64,000 nucleotides of DNA from Massilia sp. IC2-477 (GTDB lineage Bacteria > Pseudomonadota > Gammaproteobacteria > Burkholderiales > Burkholderiaceae_D): NCBI RefSeq assembly GCF_020707265.1, contig NZ_JAJFEQ010000002.1, positions 372,001 through 436,000 on the forward strand, written 5' to 3'. Position 1 is the first letter of the stretch, and every line of letters starts with the position of its first letter. This document shows positions 1 to 7,755 of this stretch, piece by piece. The notes below the pieces were generated by a model, which ran no database searches, had not been told where the DNA came from, and saw only the letters and a list, made by a program, of their open reading frames with translations. Both the position numbers and the translations under genes were made by a program.

Positions 1-357
1 ACCCGCAATGCCTTCCGCGGCAAGCCGGAATCCTTTGCTGGGGACACGCTGGCACTGGCCAGCGCGCGCCAGCTGGTGGATTCCAGCGAACACCTGGCGC
101 TGGCACCCGTCGAGCGCCAGTTCGTCTACATGCCCTTCGAGCACGCGGAAGACGCGCACATGCAGGAGCAGTGCGTGAGCCTGTTCACCGAACTGGCTGG
201 CCAGCACGAAGGCTTCGGTGAAGCGCTCGACTATGCGCACCGTCACCGCGGCGTGATCGCCCGCTTCGGCCGCTTCCCGCACCGTAACGCCATCCTCGGC
301 CGCGCCTCCACGCCGGAAGAACTGGCCTTCCTCGAGCTGCCCGGCTCCAGCTTCTGA
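1..357 (+). CDS. DUF924 family protein, 5'-truncated
   Basis: The reading frame is open from base 1 and ends at TGA 355-357, so the N-terminus lies outside the window; a GTG at 76 is internal and not a credible start. The visible 118 residues carry the DUF924 (COG3803) signature: an RNAFRG motif near the left edge, then ERQFVYMPFEH and the closing RFGRFPHRNAILGR block followed by a TPEELAFL tail. Members are small helical cytosolic proteins of unknown function. The next gene starts one base after the stop, so the two are probably co-transcribed and translationally coupled. Confidence 0.85.
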   Translation, partial: TRNAFRGKPESFAGDTLALASARQLVDSSEHLALAPVERQFVYMPFEHAEDAHMQEQCVSLFTELAGQHEGFGEALDYAHRHRGVIARFGRFPHRNAILGRASTPEELAFLELPGSSF

Positions 358-358
358 C

Positions 359-1189
359 GTGAGTCCGACGCTGAACCTGGTCGGCGCCGGCCACGTCGGC
401 CGCGCGCTGGGGCGCCTGTTCGCCGCCACCGGCACGTTCGCCGTGCAGGACGTGCTGACCCGCAGCCCGGACGGTGCGCGTGAGGCCGTCGCTTTCATCG
501 GCGCCGGCAGCGCCTGCGACACCTTGGTGCGGATGCGTCCCGCGCAGGTGTGGATGCTGGCGGTGGGCGACGACGCCATCGTGCCTGCCTGTGAAGCGCT
601 GGCGCGAGCCGGCCACTTGGCAAGCGCCGTGGTGTTCCACTGCAGCGGCGCCAAGGCCTCCAGCGAACTGCAGGCGGCGCGCGAGGCCGGCGCCTTTGTC
701 GCCAGCGTGCACCCGATCCGCAGCTTTGCCGACCCGGCAGCGGTCGCAGGGAGCTTCGCCGGCACCTTTTGCGGCATCGAGGGCGACTCGCAGGCCCTGG
801 CCGTGCTGGAGCCGGCCTTCGCCGCGATCGGCGCGCGCATCGTGCGCATCGATCCCGCCGCCAAGACGGTCTACCACGCGGCCGCCGTGTTCGCGTCGAA
901 TTACCTGGTGACGGTGCTTGACGCCGCGCTGCGCGCCTACCAGGCTGCCGGCGTGCCGCCGGAGGTCGCGCGCGAACTAGCGCGGCCGCTGGCCAGCGAA
1001 ACCCTGGCCAATGTGTTCCGCCTCGGCCCTGAAGCAGCCCTCAGCGGCCCGGTCGCGCGCGGCGACTTCGCCACCGTGGCGCGCCAGCAGGAGGCTGTCA
1101 CGCGCTGGGACCCCTTCACCGGCCAGTTGTACGAAGCCCTGGTGGCGCCGACCGCCGACCTGGCGCGCCGCAAGCGCGGCGCAGGCTGA
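359..1189 (+). CDS. Rossmann-like / DUF2520 domain protein
   Basis: 276 residues starting at GTG, one base after the DUF924 stop. The N-terminus has a dinucleotide-binding glycine motif (GAGHVGRALG, residues about 9-18), and the middle and C-terminal halves fit the Rossmann-like plus DUF2520 architecture, related to NADP-dependent oxidoreductases of the F420-reductase/ProC type. The HPIRSF segment (about residue 118) is typical of the family. The substrate is unknown. The start is fixed by the glycine-rich loop sitting only a few residues in and by coupling to the upstream gene. Confidence 0.8.
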   Translation: MSPTLNLVGAGHVGRALGRLFAATGTFAVQDVLTRSPDGAREAVAFIGAGSACDTLVRMRPAQVWMLAVGDDAIVPACEALARAGHLASAVVFHCSGAKASSELQAAREAGAFVASVHPIRSFADPAAVAGSFAGTFCGIEGDSQALAVLEPAFAAIGARIVRIDPAAKTVYHAAAVFASNYLVTVLDAALRAYQAAGVPPEVARELARPLASETLANVFRLGPEAALSGPVARGDFATVARQQEAVTRWDPFTGQLYEALVAPTADLARRKRGAG

Positions 1190-1190
1190 C

Positions 1191-1242
1191 TTATCCCGTT
1201 TTATCCCTGTCTTATCCCGGCTTTATCCCCACTTTATTCACA
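1191..1242 (+). repeat. Five phased TTATCC-type repeats ending in a DnaA-box-like site
   Basis: TTATCCC occurs at 1191, 1201, 1212 and 1223, and TTATTCACA at 1234-1242. The start-to-start spacing is 10, 11, 11 and 11 bp, about one helical turn, so all copies face the same side of the DNA. The last copy matches the relaxed DnaA-box consensus TTWTNCACA; the others match only the TTATCC half. The array fills the gap between the DUF2520 stop and the MAPEG start. Function is inferred only: a protein-binding array such as DnaA or another regulator. Confidence 0.6.
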
Positions 1243-1251
1243 GGATTTTCG

Positions 1252-1629
1252 ATGTTCTTGACTGCCTGGGCCACCCTGGCCGCACTCGGCGTGTATTTCT
1301 GGACCGGCGTGAACGCCGGCCGCGCCCGCATCCGCCACGACATTCCGGCGCCCATCATGGATGGCCCGGAAGAGTTCCAGCGCTGCCAGCGGGTGCAAGC
1401 CAATACGCTCGAGCAGTTGCCCCTGTTGCTGGTGCCGTTGTGGATGTGTGCCTATTATTTGGGCGACGTTTGGGCGGCGCTTGGGGGCATGCTGTGGTGC
1501 CTGGGCCGGATTGCCTACGCGCTGGGCTATTACCGTGATCCGGCAAAGCGGGAAGTTGGCTTTATTACAGGGATGTTGGCTTGTGCGTTGTTAATTGGCG
1601 GCACTGTTTGGGGGCTATTGCTGCGCTAA
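1252..1629 (+). CDS. MAPEG family membrane protein
   Basis: 125 residues with four predicted membrane segments (about 1-20, 55-75, 78-95 and 103-123). It carries the MAPEG-type pattern RVQANTLEQLPLLL after helix 1 and RIAYALGYY between helices 3 and 4. MAPEG proteins include glutathione-dependent enzymes and many bacterial members of unknown role. The ATG at 1252 begins directly with helix 1. The phased TTATCC array lies immediately upstream, leaving no room for a separate conventional promoter unless it lies within the preceding gene. Confidence 0.85.
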   Translation: MFLTAWATLAALGVYFWTGVNAGRARIRHDIPAPIMDGPEEFQRCQRVQANTLEQLPLLLVPLWMCAYYLGDVWAALGGMLWCLGRIAYALGYYRDPAKREVGFITGMLACALLIGGTVWGLLLR

Positions 1630-1746
1630 ACCCAAAAAAGTGCAGACAAAGATCGACAAAGTTCCCAGAGAGCAATAAGCTAGGCTGCTGATCAATACAA
1701 ACCGATCCACCTGCGTTCGAAGCAGGTAAGAGGATAAGGAGAGAAC

Positions 1747-2109
1747 ATGCTGTTCCTGAAGAGCACCAGCGTCACCAAGGCCCCGGGTATTTACGATATC
1801 GATGTCGCCGCAAAACCGCCCGGCAAGACCTTCGGTGTTTTCCTGGCCACCGATCCGGACAATCCGCCGCAGTCCGTGCTGGCGGGTCTGGCCGAACTCG
1901 GCTTCAAGAATATCCACCAGCAGAGCTATGTCCACAAGGACAAGGGCAAGGTGCTGGACCTGCACTTCCAGAAGGATGGCACCGATCTGTTCAACGGTTG
2001 GAAGGCCGAGGAATGCCAGGCCAACCTGGCCGCGATCGAAACGCTGTTCGGTAACGTCGGCATCACCGTGACCCCGCGCGTCATGAGCCTGGCCGAAGCC
2101 TACGCCTGA
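1747..2109 (+). CDS. Conserved-looking hypothetical protein
   Basis: 120 residues preceded by a good ribosome site (AAGGAGAG, 1737-1744) and a roughly 110-bp leader, so it is very probably translated. It has no signal peptide or membrane segment. The sequence alternates short beta-like stretches (TFGVFLATD, KVLDLHFQK) with a C-terminal helix and looks like a small alpha/beta cytosolic protein. I do not recognise the family. It stands alone: its stop is followed at once by a long palindromic element and then a convergent gene. Confidence 0.7.
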   Translation: MLFLKSTSVTKAPGIYDIDVAAKPPGKTFGVFLATDPDNPPQSVLAGLAELGFKNIHQQSYVHKDKGKVLDLHFQKDGTDLFNGWKAEECQANLAAIETLFGNVGITVTPRVMSLAEAYA

Positions 2110-2211
2110 AAGCGCCCGGCAATTCCCCCGATGGCTGCGTCGCATCGTCTCGCCGTACTGGCGTACTGTCTTCGAAGATGCGCCTTGCCCTCGGAGTTTT
2201 GCCAAGCGCTT
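2110..2211. repeat. About 100-bp imperfect palindrome between convergent genes
   Basis: The element starts right after the upstream stop and ends at the stop codon of the convergent gene. The arms pair outside-in: AAGCGC with GCGCTT, GGCAA with TTGCC, CCGA with TCGG, and TCGCATC with GATGCG, around a centre containing CGTACTGGCGTACTG. The transcript from either strand would fold into a long hairpin, so a bidirectional terminator is possible, but there is no U-tract. Its length and structure also fit a dispersed palindromic intergenic repeat; no second copy was noticed in this window. Confidence 0.55.
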
Positions 2212-2786
2212 TAAGGCTGTACCTCGATGTGGTACAGCGCCCAGGGGCAGGCTCCGAAGCGTTCCGTGACCTTCCGCGCCGCCATTTCCGGCACGCGGTC
2301 GGCGTCGTATACCGCCCATAAGGGTCCCAGCCCGCCGAGCGCCATCGGCTGGCCGTCCAGGTGCGTCGCCACGATGAAGCCCCAGGCCCGCAGCTGGCCC
2401 ATGGGGACCGCCGCCGCATAGCCATCCACCGCCCGCAGCAAAACCTTGGCCTGGTCCGCCGGCCGCGCGCCGCCCAGTGCCAGCACGTCCGCCAACAGCG
2501 GCCCGCGCAAGGCATGCGGCTTGCCGTCGTATTCAAGGGTCGGCCGGATCGTGCGCGCCGGCAGGGCGGCGATGGCCGCGAAGTCCAGCGCCAGCGCGCG
2601 CGTGAACGCCAGCTTTTGCTTGAACATCATCTGGTCGCGCACCGGGTCGAGCGCACCGCGGTTGCTGCGTTCGATGGCCCCGGTGATCGTGAGCAGGGTA
2701 GGGCCGCTCGCTGTCTTTCGGGTGGCCGCCAGCGCGGGCAGGGCGCTTGACGCCAGTGCCGCGCCCAGGAAATGACGTTTGTCCAT
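2211..2786 (-). CDS. Exported molybdopterin-oxidoreductase-like domain protein
   Basis: 191 residues from the ATG at 2786. A longer frame to 2840 exists, but this internal start places a signal peptide first (MDKRHFLGAALASSALPALAA), so it is preferred. The rest resembles the compact sulfite-oxidase-type molybdopterin-binding domain often found as a small periplasmic protein beside signalling genes: a central LEYDGKPHALRGPLLADVL stretch, VPMGQLRAWGFIVATHLDG, and a closing GLGPLWAVYDAD. I see no cofactor-ligating cysteine, so an enzymatic role is doubtful. It is divergent from alkB with 53 bp between starts. Confidence 0.65.
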   Translation of the reverse strand: MDKRHFLGAALASSALPALAATRKTASGPTLLTITGAIERSNRGALDPVRDQMMFKQKLAFTRALALDFAAIAALPARTIRPTLEYDGKPHALRGPLLADVLALGGARPADQAKVLLRAVDGYAAAVPMGQLRAWGFIVATHLDGQPMALGGLGPLWAVYDADRVPEMAARKVTERFGACPWALYHIEVQP

Positions 2787-2839
2787 GCGAAAATGATGGG
2801 GTGAGGGGAAAGCCTCATCATAGCCATAAACATTGCACA

Positions 2840-3442
2840 ATGGACTTATTCGCCCCAGCTGCCGATCTGAAGCCGATCCCGATCCCGATCCGCGACGGCG
2901 AACTCGCCTTTCTCCCCCAGCTGCCGCTGCCCTGGCCGAACGAGGAGGTGCTAGCGCGTCTGATTACCGAAACCGACTGGCGCGAGGAAAGCGTGGTCGT
3001 CTACGGCAAGCGTCACCTGCAACCGCGCCTCAGCGCCTGGCATGGCGAGAAGGGCTACCGCTATTCGGGCCTGAGCCTGGCGCCGCTGCCGTTCACGCCG
3101 CTGCTCGACACCATCCGCCGGGCCGCCGAAGAGGCGACTGGCCGGCGCTACAACAGCGTGCTGCTGAACTATTACCGGGACGGCCGGGACAGCATGGGCA
3201 TGCACAGCGACGACGAGCCCGAGCTGGGCCTTGAGCCGGCGATCGCCTCGGTCAGCTTCGGCGCGACCCGGCCTTTCATCCTGCGCCACAAGCTCACGAA
3301 AGAGACCCTGAAGCTGCCGCTGACCGATGGCAGCCTGCTGTTCATGGCGGGGCAGATGCAGGCCAATTGGATGCACGGAATCAACAAAACTGCCAAACCC
3401 ACTGGCCCTCGTCTTAATCTAACTTTCAGGAACATCGTGTAA
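2840..3442 (+). CDS. AlkB-family 2-oxoglutarate/Fe(II) dioxygenase
   Basis: 200 residues. The frame extends upstream, but ATG 2840 (MDLFAPAADL) is the natural start because the extra residues overlap the divergent gene. It has the AlkB core: the substrate region NSVLLNYYRDGRDSMGMH, iron ligands His122 and Asp124 in MHSDD, the distal His179 in WMHGINKT, and the 2-oxoglutarate-binding arginine in GPRLNLTFR. Family members remove alkyl lesions such as 1-methyladenine and 3-methylcytosine from nucleic acid by oxidative demethylation. The protein resembles the ALKBH2/3-type subgroup more than E. coli AlkB. Confidence 0.88.
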   Translation: MDLFAPAADLKPIPIPIRDGELAFLPQLPLPWPNEEVLARLITETDWREESVVVYGKRHLQPRLSAWHGEKGYRYSGLSLAPLPFTPLLDTIRRAAEEATGRRYNSVLLNYYRDGRDSMGMHSDDEPELGLEPAIASVSFGATRPFILRHKLTKETLKLPLTDGSLLFMAGQMQANWMHGINKTAKPTGPRLNLTFRNIV

Positions 3443-3569
3443 GCAGCATCGATTTTTCATGATCTTTTTATAAAATATCTAACTCTTCGGTCATTAAGTT
3501 ACATCTGCTTACAGTTTTTACGGGTTCTGGGCCTTTAATTAAGAAACCTGAATGCTATCTTGGCTACAT

Positions 3570-3590
3570 CGCGATTCGATGGGAATCGCG
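3570..3590 (+). promoter_or_regulatory. Perfect 8-bp hairpin in the leader of the outer-membrane protein gene
   Basis: CGCGATTC (3570-3577) pairs with GAATCGCG (3583-3590) around a 5-base loop, 26 bp before the start codon and upstream of the AAAGGA ribosome site at 3602-3607. In the mRNA it would form a stable 5' stem. Outer-membrane protein transcripts often carry such stabilising stems or small-RNA targets; a DNA operator is the alternative. The rest of the 3443-3616 gap is AT-rich and presumably holds the promoter, but I could not assign -35/-10 boxes with confidence. Confidence 0.45.
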
Positions 3591-3616
3591 AACCAGTCAT
3601 GTAAAGGATTCGCGTA

Positions 3617-4186
3617 ATGAAGAAGCTTGTCGCTGTATTGATCGCATCCGCAGCCGCCATGTCGGCTGCCCAGGCCCAGACCACCACTGCCCCGCGCGCC
3701 TATGTCGGCGCCGGTATTGCCAGCGCCGACCATGACTTCAAGACGTCCGGCGCCACCAATGTCGACACCGAAGGCTACAAGGCTTCCGGCAAGCTCTTCG
3801 GCGGCTACGAGTTCAACCAGACCTGGGGTGTCGAGGCGGGCTATACGGACTTCCGCAAGTCGGACGTCAACTATTCGATCGGCGGCGTGAACAACCGTGG
3901 CGAGACCGAAGGCCATGCCTTCTACCTGGCCGCCAAGGCAAGCATGCCGGTGAACGAGCAGTTCTCGGTGTACGGCAAGCTGGGCGCTACCCGCGTCAAG
4001 AACGAACTCGAGCTCGTCAACGCCAGCATGAGCCGCAGCAAGACCGAAGCCTATGGCGCAGTCGGCGCGGAGTACAAGATCAACGAGAACGTGTCGCTGG
4101 TCGGCGAATACGAGCGCTATGGCAAGAGCAAGGATTTCGGCGCCAAGGCCGACGTGTTCACCATCGGTGCCAAGTACGCTTTCTAA
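3617..4186 (+). CDS. Outer-membrane beta-barrel protein (OmpA-like barrel)
   Basis: 189 residues with a clear Sec signal peptide (MKKLVAVLIASAAAMSAAQA). The mature part alternates amphipathic strands (AYVGAGIASADHDF, GKLFGGYEFNQTWGVEAGYTDF, FYLAAKASMPV, FSVYGKLGATRV, YGAVGAEYKI, VSLVGEYERYG) and ends in the C-terminal aromatic signature FTIGAKYAF recognised by the Bam machinery. This is an eight-stranded OmpA-type barrel without the peptidoglycan-binding domain. The ribosome site AAAGGA lies 9 bp upstream and a strong terminator follows. Confidence 0.88.
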   Translation: MKKLVAVLIASAAAMSAAQAQTTTAPRAYVGAGIASADHDFKTSGATNVDTEGYKASGKLFGGYEFNQTWGVEAGYTDFRKSDVNYSIGGVNNRGETEGHAFYLAAKASMPVNEQFSVYGKLGATRVKNELELVNASMSRSKTEAYGAVGAEYKINENVSLVGEYERYGKSKDFGAKADVFTIGAKYAF

Positions 4187-4206
4187 GCGATTCTGTCACC
4201 CAGAAC

Positions 4207-4234
4207 AAAAGGCCCTGCGGGGCCTTTTGTTTTT
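4207..4234 (+). terminator. Rho-independent terminator of the outer-membrane protein gene
   Basis: AAAAGGCCC and GGGCCTTTT pair around TGCG and are followed by a T-rich run to 4234. It sits 20 bp after the stop codon. Confidence 0.9.
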
Positions 4235-4337
4235 GTAGGGTGGTCGGCTCGGCCGACCGCGCGTCCAGATCAAGCATGCATTGCAGCGACGTATCCGCTA
4301 GTTGAACGCGCGGTCGGCGGAGCCGACCACCGTTTAC
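4235..4337. mobile_element. REP doublet (REPIN-like) next to its RAYT gene
   Basis: Two inverted copies of a REP-like unit: left at 4235-4263 (GTAGGGTGGTCGGCTCGGCC, then GACCGCGCG) and right at 4308-4337, which reads as GTAAACGGTGGTCGGCTCCG on the other strand. Each unit is itself a hairpin (GGTCGGC/GCCGACC). A spacer with TAGTTGAACGCG precedes the right unit. The right unit touches the 3' end of the RAYT gene, the classical arrangement of a RAYT with a flanking REPIN. The same plan, with different stem bases, is found at 18245-18349. Confidence 0.8.
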
Positions 4338-4867
4338 AGCCGGGCGAAGCCATTTGGCTGTGGCCGGTGTATCCACGGCGGCACGATCAGCTCCGGCGCC
4401 GGCGCCTCGTGTCCGGCACTGATGAAGCGGTGCAGCGAGGACCAGGGCCATTCGCGCGGATGGCTGCAGAAGCCATGGCGTACCGCATCGGTGTGGGTAT
4501 AGTCGACCAGCGCCGCGTATTCGTGGTCGTCGCCGACGCGGTAGTGCTGGTAATGGCGCTCCCAGATCGCGCCCTCGTTGACATCCGGCATGGCGGATTT
4601 GCGCAAGGCCTTGGAAAAGGCAATCTTGACTGCGCGCCAACGGCTGGAACAGTCGTGGTCGCCTGGTGGCAGCGTCCACATTGCATGCGCATGGTCCGGC
4701 AGGACCGTCCAGGCATCGACGTGGAAGGGCTTGCGCACGCGCGCCAGGCGCATGGCTTCGCCGAAGGCGGAGATATGGTCTGTTAGCAGGGTGCTTCCCC
4801 GTTCGAGCAGGCGCACCGTGAAGAAGAAGGTCCCGCCCGGGACGCGGTTGTTGCGGTAATCAATCAT
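4334..4867 (-). CDS. REP-associated tyrosine transposase (RAYT)
   Basis: 177 residues from ATG 4867; a GTG six bases further upstream is an alternative. It is a Y1/HUH single-strand nuclease of the TnpA_REP branch of the IS200/IS605 superfamily. The metal-binding HUH motif is PDHAHAMW (about residues 58-65), and the C-terminal helix carrying the catalytic tyrosine region is in YAALVDYTHTDAVRHG, followed by the family-typical WPWSS. RAYTs recognise REP hairpins and are thought to mobilise REP sequences. The gene is intact and flanked downstream by a REP doublet. It is convergent with the outer-membrane protein gene. Confidence 0.88.
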   Translation of the reverse strand: MIDYRNNRVPGGTFFFTVRLLERGSTLLTDHISAFGEAMRLARVRKPFHVDAWTVLPDHAHAMWTLPPGDHDCSSRWRAVKIAFSKALRKSAMPDVNEGAIWERHYQHYRVGDDHEYAALVDYTHTDAVRHGFCSHPREWPWSSLHRFISAGHEAPAPELIVPPWIHRPQPNGFARL

Positions 4868-4977
4868 AAGCACTGTCAGCGCAGGCCGCAGAACGGCAGC
4901 GCAGATCCCTGGCCTACAGGCCTAAACGCGACGATTCTACACACGACTTTTGCAAACCTGCGTTCCGTTTCCGCGAA

Positions 4978-5006
4978 TAAAAAAAAGCCCCGCAATGCGG
5001 GGCTTT
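4978..5006 (-). terminator. Rho-independent terminator of ettA
   Basis: Read on the minus strand, AAAGCCCCGC and GCGGGGCTTT pair around ATT and run into a T-tract. It lies 18 bp beyond the ettA stop. Confidence 0.9.
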
Positions 5007-5024
5007 CCATTACGAAACAAGGGC

Positions 5025-6692
5025 TTAGGTCGTGAGCGGCTTGTAGCGGATGCGCTTCGGTTTCGCGCCTTCTTCGCCGAGGCGCTTCTTCTTGTCAGCT
5101 TCGTATTCCTGGTAGTTACCGTCGAAGAAGGTCACCTGCGAATTGCCTTCGAAGGCCAGGATGTGGGTCGCGATACGGTCCAGGAACCAGCGATCGTGCG
5201 AGATCACCATCACGCTGCCGGCGAACTCGAGCAGGGCGTCTTCCAGGGCGCGCAAGGTTTCCACGTCCAGGTCGTTTGACGGTTCGTCTAGCAGCAGGAC
5301 GTTGCCGCCCTGCAGCAGGGTCTTGGCCAGGTGCAGGCGGCCGCGTTCACCGCCCGACAGGTTGCCGACCACCTTCTGCTGGTCCGAACCCTTGAAGTTG
5401 AAGCGGCCAAGATAGGCGCGCGAGGGCATTTCGAAGCGGCCCACGCTCAGCATGTCGGCGCCGCCGGAGACGTCGTCGAACACGGTCTTGTTGTTGGCCA
5501 GTTCGTCGCGGCTCTGGTCGACCAGCGAGACCTTGGCGGTCTTGCCGATCACGACTTCGCCGCTGTCCGGCTGCTCTTTGCCCGCGATCATCTTGAACAG
5601 GGTCGACTTACCGGCGCCGTTCGGGCCGATGATGCCGACGATCGCACCCGGCGGCACGGTGAAGGACAGGTTGTCGATCAGCAGGCGGTCGCCGAAGGCT
5701 TTCGAGACGTTCTTGAACTCGATGACTTCATTGCCTAGGCGCTCGGCCACAGGAATAAAGATCTCCTGGGTCTCGTTGCGCTTCTGGTATTCGTATTCGC
5801 TCAGTTCATTGAAGCGGGCCAACCTGGCCTTGGACTTGGCCTGGCGTGCCTTCGGATTCTGGCGCGCCCATTCCAGTTCCTTGGCCAGCGCCTTCTGGCG
5901 TGCCGATTCGGTCGCTTCTTCCTGCTTCAGGCGTGCCTGCTTCTGGTCCAGCCACGACGAGTAATTGCCCTTCCATGGGATGCCCGAACCGCGGTCCAGT
6001 TCCAGGATCCATTCGGCGGCGTTGTCGAGGAAGTAGCGATCGTGGGTGATGCCCACCACGGTGCCCGGGAAGCGCAGCAGGAACTGTTCCAGCCACTCGA
6101 CCGATTCGGCGTCCAGGTGGTTGGTCGGTTCGTCCAGCAGCAGCATGTCGGGCTTGCTCAGCAGCAGCTTGCACAGCGCCACGCGGCGCTTCTCGCCGCC
6201 GGACAGCACGCCGATCTTCTGGTCCCACGGCGGCAGGCGCAGCGCGTCGGCGGCCATTTCCATCTGCAGGTTCAGGTTGCCGCCATCGGCTGCGGCGATG
6301 ATCGATTCCAGGCGTTCCTGCTCTTTCGCCAGCGCGTCGAAGTCCGCGTCTTCTTCCGCATAGGCGGCGTACACGGCTTCCAGCTTGGCTTGTGCTTCAA
6401 ACGCTTCGCCCAGGCCGCTTTCGACTTCCTGGCGCACGGTCTTTTCCGGATCGAGCTGCGGTTCCTGCGGCAGGTAGCCGATGTTCAGGCCCGGCATCGG
6501 GCGCGCTTCGCCCTGGATGTCGGTGTCGATGCCGGCCATGATCTTCAGCAGGGTCGACTTGCCCGAGCCGTTCAGGCCCAGCACGCCGATCTTCGCACCG
6601 GGGAAGAAGGACAGGGAAATATCTTTCAGGATTTGACGTTTTGGCGGGACGATTTTGCCCACGCGGTTCATGGTATAGACGTAATTGGCCAT
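5025..6692 (-). CDS. ettA: Energy-dependent translational throttle protein EttA
   Basis: 555 residues, the usual EttA length, starting at ATG 6692 (MANYVYTMNRVGKIVPPKR); the frame extends 20 codons further but without family similarity. It is an ABC-F protein with two ATPase domains. Domain 1 has Walker A GLNGSGKST, signature LSGGEKRR and Walker B LLLDEPTNHLD. Domain 2 has GPNGAGKST, LSGGERGR and LLLDEPSNDLD. They are joined by a charged linker with the arm that contacts tRNA in the ribosomal E site. EttA gates the first elongation steps according to the ATP/ADP ratio. It is transcribed alone with its own terminator. Confidence 0.95.
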   Translation of the reverse strand: MANYVYTMNRVGKIVPPKRQILKDISLSFFPGAKIGVLGLNGSGKSTLLKIMAGIDTDIQGEARPMPGLNIGYLPQEPQLDPEKTVRQEVESGLGEAFEAQAKLEAVYAAYAEEDADFDALAKEQERLESIIAAADGGNLNLQMEMAADALRLPPWDQKIGVLSGGEKRRVALCKLLLSKPDMLLLDEPTNHLDAESVEWLEQFLLRFPGTVVGITHDRYFLDNAAEWILELDRGSGIPWKGNYSSWLDQKQARLKQEEATESARQKALAKELEWARQNPKARQAKSKARLARFNELSEYEYQKRNETQEIFIPVAERLGNEVIEFKNVSKAFGDRLLIDNLSFTVPPGAIVGIIGPNGAGKSTLFKMIAGKEQPDSGEVVIGKTAKVSLVDQSRDELANNKTVFDDVSGGADMLSVGRFEMPSRAYLGRFNFKGSDQQKVVGNLSGGERGRLHLAKTLLQGGNVLLLDEPSNDLDVETLRALEDALLEFAGSVMVISHDRWFLDRIATHILAFEGNSQVTFFDGNYQEYEADKKKRLGEEGAKPKRIRYKPLTT

Positions 6693-6780
6693 GCTTTGAC
6701 TCTGGTGTTGTTTAAGGTGCACAGGATACCCGGAACCCGTCCCGCGGGACACTGGTTTTTGTGTCCCGCGCGGTCCCGGA

Positions 6781-7662
6781 TCAGGTTTTGGCGCTGGCGG
6801 TCCTGTTGCGCCACAGGCCTTCGCCGGCGAACAGCGCCAGTGCGGCCCAGATCATCGCGAAGCCGACCAGGCGGTCGCTGCTGAAGTGTTCCTGGAACAG
6901 CCACACGCCCAGCAGGAACTGGATGGTCGGCGACAGGTACTGCAGCAGGCCGAGGATCGAGAGCGGAATCTTGCGCGCGCCGGTGGCGAACAGCAGCAGC
7001 GGGATGGCCGTGATCGGGCCGGCCGCGACCAGCAGCACGCGGGTGGTATCCGAGTCCACCTCGAGGAAGACATTGCCTCCGTTAACAGTCAGCCAGGCCA
7101 CATAGGCGGCCGCGAACGGGAACAGCACCATGGTCTCGAACGAGAGGCCTTCCAGCGCACCCAGCGCCGCGGTCTTGCGCAGCAGGCCGTAGCCGCTGAA
7201 GGAAGCCGCCAGGAACAGCGCGATCCAGGGCACCGAGCCCGCCTGCCAGGTCAGCCAGGCGACGCCCAGCGCAGCGATCGCGATCGCGCCCCATTGCGCC
7301 GGACGCATGCGCTCCTTCAGTACTAGGAACCCGAACATGATGTTCACCAGTGGATTGATGAAGTAGCCGAGGCTTGCTTCGATCACATGGCCGTTGTTCA
7401 CCGCCCAGATGTAGGCCAGCCAATTGGCCGACAGCAGGAAGGCGGAGGCCACGAAGCTCCAGAACACGCGCGGCTGGCGCACCTGCGCCAGCCATTTCCA
7501 CTGGCGCCGGAAGGCCAGCACGATCAGGAGGAAGCCGAGGGACCACAGCACCCGGTGCGCCAGGATCTGGGCCGGCGGCACTTCGCCGATCGCATGGAAA
7601 TAGATAGGGAAGAGACCCCAGCACAGGAAGGCGAGGGCGGCGGACAGGATACCGGAACGCAT
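6781..7662 (-). CDS. rarD: EamA-family transporter RarD
   Basis: 293 residues with ten predicted membrane helices in two EamA-type halves. The RarD-specific start FLCWGLFPIYFHAIGEVPP and the block SANWLAYIWAVNNGHVIEAS are present, as is the late GLLQYLSPTIQFLLGV segment. RarD proteins are inner-membrane permeases of the drug/metabolite superfamily; the E. coli member was named for chloramphenicol sensitivity, and the substrate is not established. It reads toward ettA with 88 bp between. Confidence 0.92.
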   Translation of the reverse strand: MRSGILSAALAFLCWGLFPIYFHAIGEVPPAQILAHRVLWSLGFLLIVLAFRRQWKWLAQVRQPRVFWSFVASAFLLSANWLAYIWAVNNGHVIEASLGYFINPLVNIMFGFLVLKERMRPAQWGAIAIAALGVAWLTWQAGSVPWIALFLAASFSGYGLLRKTAALGALEGLSFETMVLFPFAAAYVAWLTVNGGNVFLEVDSDTTRVLLVAAGPITAIPLLLFATGARKIPLSILGLLQYLSPTIQFLLGVWLFQEHFSSDRLVGFAMIWAALALFAGEGLWRNRTASAKT

Positions 7663-7755
7663 GGGAGGAGAGAGACGATTGCTGGGATGACATTATCCCT
7701 GATGCGCAATATCTCTGCTGGCGCGGGGCCTTTTTGCGTAGGTGTATGATGCGTA

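Noticed and set aside
1191-1242. The TTATCC array as a replication origin
   Set aside because: Only one repeat matches a full DnaA box, there is no adjacent dnaA, dnaN or AT-rich unwinding region, and the gap is just 62 bp.
4334-4867. RAYT gene as an IS200/IS605 insertion sequence with transposase and accessory protein
   Set aside because: It lacks a TnpB partner and IS ends; the PDHAHAMW and WPWSS motifs and flanking REP doublet fit a single-copy RAYT.
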